Source: Aptenodytes patagonicus (Eukaryota > Chordata > Aves > Sphenisciformes > Spheniscidae). From it: 64,000 nt of DNA. The position numbers were made by a program, and so were the translations under genes. Of the stretch, positions 17,271 to 29,200 are shown piece by piece. The stretch covers positions 20,801,964-20,865,963 of the forward strand of contig NC_134958.1 in the NCBI RefSeq assembly GCF_965638725.1. The letters are read 5' to 3'. The notes beneath the pieces are model-generated. The model ran no database searches, was not told where the DNA came from, and saw only the letters and a list, made by a program, of their open reading frames with translations. The stretch's first letter is position 1, and every line of letters begins with the position of its first letter.

Positions 17271-20200
17271 GCTTCGTTTTCCACGCCGTCAACTTTTGCC
17301 AAGACGAGGCTAAAATAAGGCTGATTTCAAGGTGAAGCGGGGTTCTGGCGGTCGCTGAGGAGTGCTGAGGTAGGGATTGCAGGACTTCGGCTAGTTTGTA
17401 AAAAAAAAAAAATGGACGTGACCTACAGAGACCGTGGTCAAACGGGCTCACCAGAGCTGCCCCTTTCACAGAAGAGGGGAAAAATGCCTTTGACAAACTA
17501 CGGCTTTGCAGGTGCCTATCAGTCATGACTACCACACATTTCATTACGCAGTTGTTAACGCTTTTTAAATGAATATATAACGCTTTGAAGATTTGAAGTG
17601 TCATAGCTTTCAATTTTTGCTCCGTTCACTTACTCAGACGAGGTACAGTTGTCGATTTGTGGTGCATGCTCTTTGCTTTTGCAGCTGGTGTGGAGGTAAA
17701 TTTACAGAATATATTTTAATAATTGCAATATTTCATGTGGATCTGGCTGCACGTAAAAATGCCCCTCTTAAGAATGTATAACAAAATTCTTTTTAGTTTG
17801 GTTGTGCATTATTTCTTTGACTTTAAAAGAGTCAGTCTCATAATTCAATCAGGATGTAACTTTCAGAGTTGAAGGATGTAAAATAGCATGTGAAGCTAAA
17901 ATGTTTATAAAATTACACAAAGATTAAAGGAGCAAAATCAATGCTCTTTCAAAGAATTATTTAGAAATAGTTATTTCAAAACATTGCTTTTACGTAATTT
18001 ATGGGTACATTGCTAAGAGTTCTGCAAAACGTCTTGAAGTCATAACTGCAATATTTACAAGCAGAAAGGAAATTAATGAAAAGTAAAATTGACTTTTTTA
18101 ATATTAGCTCAAAATTGAAAAAATGGTCATAAGTATGGTTTAAGGAAAGTAAATTGTATTGACATCTTGGTTTTAATTCAACATACAAACCCAGTCTATT
18201 ATTGCTAAATGTGATTTAAAAGACTATTCTTGGTCTCAGTATTTGGAAAAGTAGTGTTTTTCATCATGGCAGAAGATATTATTGTATGAAATTATTATGT
18301 TACATTATTAGTATATGTGCCTGTATGGAATTACTTGCAGTCAGGTTAAGCCAAAATTTGCCTTTTGGCACAAGCCAACAGTTTTGACTTCATTGAGAAT
18401 TAATCATATGTAGCGAGGATAAAATCTTTTCACAATTTGTTTGCTCTAAAATAAAATGAAAATTGCTATTAAGAAGATGAAAAACATTATAGCTACCTAC
18501 TATTAAAATGTAGGGCAAATTAGGGAAATAACCTAAATCAGTGTATCATGTACATACGGTTAAAATTATTTTAGAGGTATTGCTTTGCATGTGGTACAGT
18601 AATAATTTTTAGAAGTGAATTATGGATGTGACTTTGTTTTTATGATACTTTAAGAGTGCTTGAAAATGAATTTGGTGTTCCCTTTAGTTGGTAGTCTGGA
18701 GGTGAACTAACCCTTTATCCTGGATTTGACAAGACAAAATATGTGCTGATTTAAAATACAGTAAAATTATAAGTTTTGTTCCTTGCTCTGAATCTTAAAC
18801 TAACAGGTGAGACTTAAATGCACAAATTGAATCGAGATTAACAGCCACCTATAGCTCTGCTATGCCATGCTGCAGACCTGTGATAGTGTTTCCTTGGGAG
18901 TTCATACACCCAAACGTTTTCCACTCAGTTTAACAGATCAGATCCTTCTCCCTGCCCAAAAGGAAGCTGCAAACCTTCCTGCTTGTATAGGTTTCTTGTG
19001 TTTTTTGGTTTTTGTTTTTTTTCTCTTAAAATATTTTGTGCTTTCTTTAGAGATTCTTAGGAAGAAAAACGTGAGCGTTGATTTGTGGAGAAATGCCTGT
19101 GCTGATTTATAGAAGGAACTGTGGAAGGAAGTACTTGCACAGTTTCCCACTTTTCAGAATGGTAAAACGTGATTTTTGTATAATAGTATATGTTCTGAAA
19201 TCTACTCTGCGTCTGTTCTTGAGCAGAGTATCTGATTTCTAAACAGAGTATGATTCCTGTGAGCCATAGGATTGTATGTTCCAGTGTATCCAAGACTGGA
19301 ATTGAGCTGCATGAGCAAAATGTGGCAGAAGGTAACGGCAATGCACAACTTCTGTAGCACCCGGGGCCGCACTGGCAACTTGTGAGAAGCCCAAGGCCTG
19401 TGTCTTCTTTGCATAAAGGTCTTATTTACATAAATTGTGGATTTGTGTTTACTTCCATGATGCATACCCTCTAAATCTATATGAATAGATGGTTCTACTT
19501 TTAAGATTCTACATACTTGTTCTTCCTTTTACTCCTTGCACTATCTGCACTTGTATACACACTTTTTGCTGCTTGCATTCAGCATTCGTCAGTGCTGTCT
19601 TCGCAGTCCATCTTCAGTCCTTACTGACAGGTCAACAGTCAGTGAAAATGAGGCAATGGTTAAAAGTGGTATAGAGAAAGATGACAAAATCCTGGATCTG
19701 TTACAGAAAAAGTCCCCTTGACTTCAGAGCGACCGGAATTTTTACCCTGAGGCAGCCTGACATGAGGCAGTCCTTTCATGTGCCCTAGCTGTTGGGCAGA
19801 GAGTTCTTCTGTCTGCTGAAAGCTGAGTGGAGAATATTAGTGTCAACAAACTCATGAGGAAATGCTGTGCCATGCCACAGACCTGTAATGTTAGCGCTGT
19901 AGGTGGCTGTTAATCAGGAGACTACTGCTGGCAATAGCTTCACCATAGAGTTCAGGAGGCTGTTTGGCATATTGTGTGTATTTACCATAGAATCCATAGC
20001 ACGTTTAATCATTTAAATTTGAGTTGAATGTAAGAAACATCATCTCTGCTTTCTACGTGCAGCTCTTGTACCTCTGTCCATATTGGTAAGTGCTAAGCAA
20101 TATTGCAGTTCAAAATCCTTGATAGTTTCATGTCCACAATATGTCACTTCATGTTGCTACTGGTTGGCAGGAGATTGATATACTAGGTAAAAGAGAAGGC

Positions 20201-23200
20201 AGAAATCCTCCCAATAACTTGGAGGTCCCGGAGTAAACGAAAAATCATAAAAGTTCCTGCAGCAGCTAGCAGCTGCCAGGCATGTGTTAATACACAGTGA
20301 TAGCAATACAAGGCTGTCACTTTTGTACTCTCAACCTTTGATACTGCAAGACAACCTCTGAACAAAAGAAAGCAGAACAAATTTGCAAATAAAACCACCA
20401 AGAAATGGTCAAGAATAACCACCTTTTCCATGCTTGTAGGTGTAGTGATGGGCTTTGGCTTTACTTTTTGGACAGGGGAGAAAAAGGTACTTGTGGAAAT
20501 ACAGAATGTAATAGCTGGCATTTCTGACTCTTGTTCAGTAAATTGAATAGAGTTAGTAATCCTGCTTTGACTTACAGACTTTCTAGTAAAGATGATTTTG
20601 ATCTTTCTAAATGCTTACTGTTAACCAAACACTTGACTGTTAGTGATTGGAATCTTGGCAGTTCCTAAAGCACAGAAGGAAAAGTAGGCAAAAAGATTGA
20701 AGACCATACAGAAAGTATGACTCATGATGCTTTTAGAGGGAGGGGGGGATCAGTTCAGAAATAAAACTTTTATACATCATTTAATATATTACATATCTTT
20801 TCTGCTTAATGAAGTAGTGGTGGGAGATTCTTTAGAATGTAAAGGGAGGCTTAGACAGAGAGAGATAGGTGTAGTTAATGTTGAACATGATACTGTTCTA
20901 CTTTTTCCTGTCTGCTGCAATATAAATATGACTTGCAGTTAGAATTGTCACCAGCTACCAAAATATTGTGATGTGACTAGATTTTTTTGGGGAAAAATTG
21001 TAAATGTAAAGGAGAAAAAGCACTGCTGCTCACTAGAATAGGTTAGTTTGTAGCAAAGATGGAAAACTCCCCCCCCCCCGCAAAAGACCTCTGAACAATT
21101 TTTAGAGTAAGATTTAAACAGTTACCACTGTACTTCTAGACTTCCTAGTGCTTCTGTTGTTAAAAATTATGTAAAATGTATCACTTAAAAAAATCACAGT
21201 ATCATCTTAATAAAAAATACTAATGTACTGAAGGCAGGTGTACTGTATAAGTTCATTCACCTTCCTGGTTTGTAGGCAAACTATTATTTGCATTGTAGTT
21301 TGCAGTAGTTAGATTAGTGGATAACAGTCTACATGTTATGATAGCACATCATTAAAGTTAACTACAAAGTATGGATATTTTGCCATGTTTATTGTCCTTA
21401 GTAGTGTTCTTTTTCGTTATAGTGGTATATGATTATAAATCTGCATTAGTAATATATATTACTTCTGAATCTACATCTTAACATTAGGCTACTAAAAACT
21501 GACCCTTTCCCTTCTCACATGGACCTCTCTTGAAAATGCACCAAGTAGCAATCCAAAGAAAACCTGAAATCATTACCACTCAATTATATCAATTAGAAAA
21601 TGCTTTGAACTACATCGTTTAAAGTATAAGGACCAGTGTTATACCTGCAATCCCAGTGTGGTTCTTAGACACTTTATCTAAGGAAGTGCAGAGGAATATA
21701 GAGTTCAAAGAAAGTTTATTCTGTGGAGAAACATGGACTGTGATGTTCTCTCATTTAAAAACAAACAAAAATTTATGAAAAGGTATGAGGTATAGCTGTA
21801 ACACTAAATATTTCACCAGTAATTCTTGTAAAAAGAATACTACTGCTAAATCATATTAAGATGTTAAGAATTTTCATCCTAATGATACAGTAAGAAACAA
21901 TGTAAAAAGATTTTACAAAATAATAACATTTTTGTAATTTATTTGAAGCATTTAAAAAGTCTGCCACTAGCAGCACTAGTGAAATTTTGACTTGAGAACG
22001 TTAACAAAATGCATAGACATGTACATGTTTTGTCATGCTATTCATGCATCTGAGACCCATGTAATGCTTCCTCTTCTTTTCTAAATAGCTCTTCCAAAGT
22101 ACTTTAATAAAAGCAGTTTGTTAAATGTTTAGGGGGGAAATGGTAGGACTGAATTTTTAAATACAGTTGTGTTCGAGGTCAAGTGTTTAATTAGAATTTC
22201 TACTTACCTTTTTGTCAAAAGTGTGCTCCAACTACTTCAAAGTTTAAAAAAATTGAATCATTTGTCTGCTTTGTGCATAAATGTTTGTCTCCTTTTTGCA
22301 GAATTCAAATTTCGGCCATCCAGCATTTTCTCATGTGATCTAGTTTTTTTTTGCCGAACATGGAATCACACTGAGAGGGATTGAACAGAGGAGAGTTTCA
22401 GGTGTAAATTATAAAGTCAACATTGTCATTGGGATTTATCACTGAACACTATAGAGACCCTACCTTTGATTTAGACTGCAAAAGTTACCTGAGCGCAACA
22501 GAAGTAAAGCCACACAAATACAGGCATGCTTAGAATTGCCCTTCAAAGGCTACAGATCTTCTAAGTGTTTTTAGTACAGTGAGCTAGTAACAGGGGTGAA
22601 TGCTTCCATAATCTCTTACCCTCTGATTTAGTATGAGACTTGTACTCCAGGTTGTTTGTTTGCTAATCTTGCTAGTTGTAGGTTTTAACCTCTTTCTGCT
22701 TTTCTCCAATCAGCATAGCCAGTCTGCTGCCTTAAGCCACTAACTGTATTTGTCCTCTCTTCTGTAACTTTTTTTTCTGCTTGCCACCAGTTCTTCACTT
22801 TTTTTTAATTGGTGTTAACACCAATAAGTAACTAAGAATTACACCCTTTATTCTAAACTTAAAAGCATACAGACACACGGAAAAGAGAAATTAAACATGC
22901 AGTCTGTGTAACAAATGAGCTGTGTGAACCTATTAAATAAAATATGGAAAGATAGGGGTGGTTATTTAATTTATTTTTGCTGACTCTTAATATATTGTTA
23001 CCATCTCCAGCCTCCTCATGGAGTTCTCCTTTGTATAAGCTGCCTTTTATAGACCAGTATGCCCCATCTTATTAATAAACAGAATAAACTAGAAATATGA
23101 AAAAGTGTGGATATTTCTGTGACAGAAAAAAAAGAAAAAAAACTAGTTGAACTACATTGTTAGTAAAAATGATAATCTTAATAAATCAGTGAGTATACTG

Positions 23201-26200
23201 TAGGTCTGAGCGTAAAATATTTGAAAAAAATTCTGTAAGTATATAAAAGTGGTAAAGGAACATGTCCCCATTTAGCATAGCATAGAAGATTCTATGTTTT
23301 AAGAGAAGCTTAATCTGGAAACATCATGTACCCTGAAGATGATGTATTGCTGTACAGGAGGTCATCTTACAGGAACACGGAAATGGTGAAAGTGCAACTT
23401 TGCCTCTGCATTGCTTCAAGGTCAATTAACGGAGAGAGAATACCCAGCTGCATAGTCATTCTCAAATTGTACAAAAAATTCAGTTGAGAGTTGTAACTGT
23501 AAAAGTGAAATGTAATTAATGCTAATACAAAAATCAAGTATTTATGAAATATTAGGCTGAAATATACACAAAACCATTCATAATTCAGGAAATAGGGATA
23601 TAGAAATAGAGAAATTGTGTCTTCAGGAAGCATTCTTTTGGATGTCTGTAAAAAAGCAGGACTTGGCAACTCTATGTATAGATATAAACAAGAAAAATTC
23701 CTTGGCTAATGACGATACACTGAACTTAAGGTATCAATAAAAATAAATATATTTTAACCTAATAGCTGTGAAGGTAACTTGTGTGTCTGTAACTTTCTGT
23801 TGCTGGATCCTTCTTGGCAGCGATTCTTATGTCCTGTGTGTTTTCATGTATCCACCTGAGGTATGCTCAGTGGTACAACGCAAGTTGCCCGTCAGTTCTT
23901 TGCTATTACACAACCCACATGTCAACAATCTTGAAATGGAAAGATATTAAATTGTAGAGCATGTATAAATAATACACCTTGAAGAGCAATAGGCTGCTAA
24001 GTGTTTGCGAATGAATGAAATACAACTGTGAACAGGTAGATTTGTATTTTGAGACAGAAGGGTGAACTATCTTAAAACCCAAACGCTGATTTGGCCTGCA
24101 GCAAGAACCATTCAGCAGTATGTTAGTGTATGGTAAGATTTGGAGGGAAAAGGAGTCCTGCTACTCCAGCTTTGATCCTATTCCTTAAGCGACATTCTGC
24201 TTTTGCTCCTACTATAAAATTTCAGAGAAAATCCAGCTAGTATTCTTAATAGTTCTACTGGACTGCCCCGAATCTGCAGTGCAGAAGGCAGGGAATTCTC
24301 TTGTGGTTGGGCTCTGCAATGCTTCGGGTGTTTTGTCTGAAGGATCTGTAAATGCAGCCTTTTGCAGCGCAGCAGAAAGCTGCTGCTGTCACAAGAGCCC
24401 TTTGATGAATGGGAGGGAACTTAAAAACTTACGTTGCCTGTCTTAGTTGTCTAGGCTGCAGTGGTTGCAGTCACGTAGAACTAGCTTAGGTCCATCTAAA
24501 TTAATGGCTTAAATGGTGTTAGCCAAGCCTCTGCAACGAATGCAAGCCATCAAACTATTGATCAAATTCTAAGGTAAATTTTGCAAGTTGTGTTGAAATG
24601 AGAACTGACACCCTATGCAAGTATGATGCTACCTGACATAACTGACAATTTAGTAATCCCAGGCAATTCTAAAATTTTAGTCCTCTTCAGTGTCTAATAA
24701 TCTCTGATTTACCAAATGGTGATGCTAATGAACTTCAAATAGAAATTGTTTATACTGCCTTTAATTGATGCTTTTGTTTCCTTTACCTTCTTTTATGAGA
24801 CAGGTTAAATACCATCAGTGTTTTTTCTGCATGTATCGTTCACTACTTTATCTACTTCTGTTATGTTCACTAAAGTCACCTCCTCTCCAAACAAAATAAT
24901 GTTAATCTTTTAAATCTCTCCTTGTATGGATGACTGTCTCTGGTTTTAATCTGTTTATGACATTCTCTGGTGCTTTTCTGTTTCTGAGATATCTTTTTTC
25001 AGATGGATGCTGTTAGTGAGCACATCATTTCTAGAGAGGTCATGCCATATGTTTATGTAATGGTATAATATTTTAAATCTGCATTAAAAAGAGATGGTTG
25101 TGAACATCTATCTTTGGTTTACTCTGTCCCTTAAACTGACTATAATAATTGGTAGGTCTTTTTTAGGCAGTAGTTTCAGTCAGTTTAAATCTCATCGGTG
25201 AGTAGTAAAAATCTTTGTCTAGAGCGTACGTTCATGTCTTCTGGTGGTTGCTCTGACTTCTGTCTGGGAATTGGAGACCCTTTTGGAGCCATTCCCTCCA
25301 AGGTGATGTGTGTAGCTTGTGCTGCTTCTTGAGGCGGTGGCCTTCTTCAGGTCTTTCACACTGTCTCTGAAAGCTGTTCTTACTTGAATTACTTAGCTAG
25401 ACATTGATCTTGCCTTTTTCCCTCCCCTCTTTCCATATCTTCCCCAAGTTTGTCCTTCTCTTGTTATTTAGGGTATGTAATTTTTTGCATGGGTTCTCAT
25501 AATGGAGAAACCTTAAACTTTGCCTTTTTTTGGGTAGCAGGGTCTCTACTGATACGCTTCAGTGAGACCACATCAGTAAAAAACCTCATTTTTTGTGGAT
25601 TCCCAAAGATAAAGGACAGCGGTTGCTTGATGAGGTGCTTTAGGACAACTTACATATCTCTCTTAAAGTCTGGGATGCTCTCTGCCTGCAGTTTCTGCAT
25701 CTACAATACCTTCTTTTCCAAAGCTCTGCCATGTATTCCATTCTCTTAGGAGACAAAAGAAGACATTTAGTTTCCACTTCTTTGTAAGCTGTACAAAGAT
25801 TTTTTTGGCTGTTCCAGGTCATCAGTTAGTCTCCAGACATTGAAATGACTCCTTGAGAACTATGAAAAAGAAGTAGCTGAATGTATACTATTACTTAACT
25901 AGAAAGGTGCTTTCCAGTCAATATAACATTAGAATAGGTAGAGGATAGACTGGTAAATAGATTGGCACATGGGTTTAAGATACAAAACAGAGTGGGGAAA
26001 CAGTGCTCTACAAGTACTGCAAAGTTTATACATCATGGATGTGACCAAACATTAGAAGAAATAATGCATAAAATGCGAAGAGACTGATGTTTCAAAATGG
26101 AGCGCAAGTTATGCGGTATACTAGAGACCTGTATATTGTGGATGTTGGTTTTTAAAAAGTACCGCCTTGTACTAAAATGATAGAACTTCAGTCCCCCATA

Positions 26201-29200
26201 GATAAGTTTTCAGTTTTAGACGAGTTCCAGAATTGCATGGCACCAGGTAGATGATATAAGTGCATTTTGCCTTTATTATTACTAAAATTGTCTTGATGTT
26301 CTTGAGTCATAGATTTTAAAAGTGTGATAGTGGTATGGAGATGTAATAAAACCAGATAACTTTACAAAATTCTTCTTCCAAGAAGAAGCCGTGCTTCCAG
26401 AGAAAAGGGGATAAGATGAGAAATTTAACTCTGCATAAACATAGCTATAGCTCTTTGGATACAGGAATGCAGATGTACACTGTTCATTTAAATTGATGTT
26501 AATAAACTACTTTTTTTATATAGGTGTATCTGAACCCTCTTTTATTGCTAAAAGTGAAGATCGTTTGTTTAAACATTTATTTGAAGACTATCAAAGATGG
26601 GTTCGTCCAGTGGAACGCTTGAATGACACAATAAAAATAAAGTTTGGCCTTGCAATCTCTCAACTAGTAGATGTGGTATGTATAGTAAATAAGTTTGTTT
26701 ATTTTTTCCCCTAATTTTTAAATTCTGGAACATAATGTCATATGAAATAATGGTGCATATTTTAGCTTAAACACAATAGATTAAACCTCTAAAATTATTA
26801 TCAGCATAATAAAAAACGCATGAAAAAGTGAATGCAAAGAGTTTGAGAAGACAAATGGCTCTTATGTTTAGTGGCATTTTCAGGAAAAAAAAAGTGAGTG
26901 AAATTCTTAAGCCTAGGGAATTGTGTTTTAATTTATTTATTCAATGGGAAAACTACATATTTTTTAACTTTATCAATCTCATTTCTGTAAAATTCATGAA
27001 CACTTGCAAATACTACTCTTTTTCCCCCCTTAAGCAGCAAAAAACCCTTTAAGATTTCAAATACGTCATTTCCATAGTAATGAAAATTATCTCTTGGCAT
27101 TACCTGTGATGTAAAACAGATCAACCAGATTTTTTTTTTTCCTCTGATACTTATTCACTTCAGAATCTTCTTTTCAAATTGAATTCACTGTTTATAGCTA
27201 TAAGAGGAGTTTTTCTTCCACATGTTGGCTGTTCCTTTATGTTTCCATAGAAAAACAGTAAGACTGCATAAGATACAATCAAATAAAAAAATGGAAGGGA
27301 AGAGAGAGACACAGAAGGGGAAAAATATCACTTTTAACAGCTAAATAATCAAAGGTCATAATTGTATGTTTAAAAAGTTGTCATATAAACATACTTATCA
27401 GTGACTGGAATGCTTTTAAAAGTATGTTTTGTATTTTAAATTACAGACCTCTGAACTAAAGCAGCTAGTTACTATGAATGTACTGTGCAGATTTTTTTTC
27501 ATAAAATCTGCTTTATTTTTATAGGACGAGAAAAATCAATTGATGACAACAAATGTCTGGTTGAAACAGGTATGTGTAAAATATCAGTGAAAAATTCTGA
27601 AGCTTCATAACTGCAAGTCAATGTTGGAAGAAACTTTTCTAATTAATTGCATGTTAAAAAATCTTAGTTGCTGCATGAATTTTTATTTTACGTAGTATCT
27701 TTAAAAAATGTCCTTGGAAATTCTTTAAAGGATTAATTGTTAGAAAACTCTTAAACCCTAAAACAAACAAAAAAGCTAAATTTAAAAAATTTACCTAATT
27801 AAAAGAAATCTGATATGGCATTGCATGGCCATTTAATATACCAAGGTGTGTATATCCAACCATAAAAGTTACTGCTTCAGTACATAAGTTTTTGAAAAAC
27901 TATATTAAGAAAAGTATGGGTTTGTGTAGTCTTTTGCGTAATAGTTTTAAGATCTTTCTCTTGTGGGGTATTTGAGACTATCGGATGAACATCACTGAAG
28001 AATTTAAGTTTCAAAATTGTATATGCTTGCTCTAAAGAGCTACTTTTTCTTCTTAAGAATATTTGTTTATGGGCAGGAAAAAGCCTCAAGCTTTATAATA
28101 ATCAGAGTCCAGTGCTAAACTTAATGGTCACTATTAGCTTGGGAAATGCGGCTCACAAATCATTCTTGATTTAACTTAGAATGTTTGCAGACCCTGATTA
28201 TACTTACTAGCTTACTAAATTATTTTTGTTTGGGCTACTTCCTTTGTTGTTTTTTTCCTGTTGTTTCCCATTCCCTTCTTTTCCAGCAAGTGTAATTTCA
28301 GGCAATTTCAGGCAAAGTTTTTCTTTTCAGGAAAACTTTGAGACTACTCAGCAAGTATGAGATGGCAATATGGCGATGATAATACTTTGTGCCCTCTTAA
28401 TAATTTCTACAGAACTTGTTGCAGTTGAACCAGTTCAAATAAAATAAGAACTGACCTAAATATGCATTTAAAATTCTATGTGATCGTGAATTTTTAGAAA
28501 CTTGAATTTTTGCTCTTGAGCTTTTAGTTCAAGTATAAAATTACCAAAGTGCTACTATGCTTTTAATGGTGCTATTTTTAGTGTTGCTGGTAGAAATAGG
28601 AATGACTGTCTTGTGAGAGTTGCAGCATGATTTTCTTTTTTTTGTGATGAAAATGTTTAAATTGCTTTTGATCAGCTTCCAAAGTCATTGATATTCATTC
28701 AAAACAAGCTTTTTTCAAATTTAATTGTCTGTACAGAAATACTGTCAAGTGGCTCTTACAACAGAAAACAAATATTGGATGAGGTAAATAGATGTCTGTT
28801 CAGCAAATTCACTGTTGTATGCAAATTTTAGAAGCCAGTTTGATTTTTTTTTTTTAATTGCCTTTTTATCTATTTTCATCGTCTTGCCCTGCTTAAATCA
28901 ACTTCACAATAATAACGATTTTTACATCTCACATATCCACAGGAATGGATAGATGTAAAATTAAGGTGGAATCCTGAAGACTATGCTGGAATAACATCTA
29001 TTCGTGTCCCATCAGATTCTATTTGGATTCCAGATATCGTGTTGTATGACAAGTAAGATTTTAATCTTTTCATATAAAATACATTTACTTTCTAACTCTA
29101 CTGCTTCTAGGAGACTCGTTGGATAGATATGCATGTACATTTAGTAGAGCTAAGAATGTGTGGAAGAATTTGCCTCTGAATGCAAATGGTTTTTGTTGCC

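Larger units (their letters stand above)
18838..19913. mobile_element. Candidate TTAA-flanked non-autonomous DNA transposon
   Basis: TTAA at 18838-18841 and at 19910-19913 flank about 1.07 kb whose ends are inverted copies: CAGCCACCTATAGCTCT at 18842-18858 against, on the reverse strand of 19893-19909, CAGCCACCTACAGCGCT (15 of 17 alike). Inside each end, at equal distance, a second inverted match TTTCCT....AGTT follows. TTAA target duplication is the mark of the piggyBac superfamily, whose members can carry extra subterminal repeats. I see no transposase, and the TIR does not start with the usual CCC/CCY, so the superfamily is uncertain. Chance or a local inverted duplication are the alternatives. 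Confidence 0.45.
16848..26523 (+). other. CHRNA5: CHRNA5 intron 1
   Basis: At 9.7 kb this is the longest intron in the window. After the CpG-island flank it is AT-rich. It contains a candidate TTAA-flanked DNA element (18838-19913) and a perfect 18-bp palindrome (22808-22825). No nested gene is recognised. Confidence 0.85.

Noticed and set aside
16990-17613. 207-codon minus-strand frame downstream of CHRNA5 exon 1
   Set aside because: Also a by-product of CpG-island composition; no motif, and it runs into ordinary intron sequence.
23283-23300. ATTCTATG near 23289 as a CR1 end
   Set aside because: Only a single 8-mer with no CR1 3' sequence before it.
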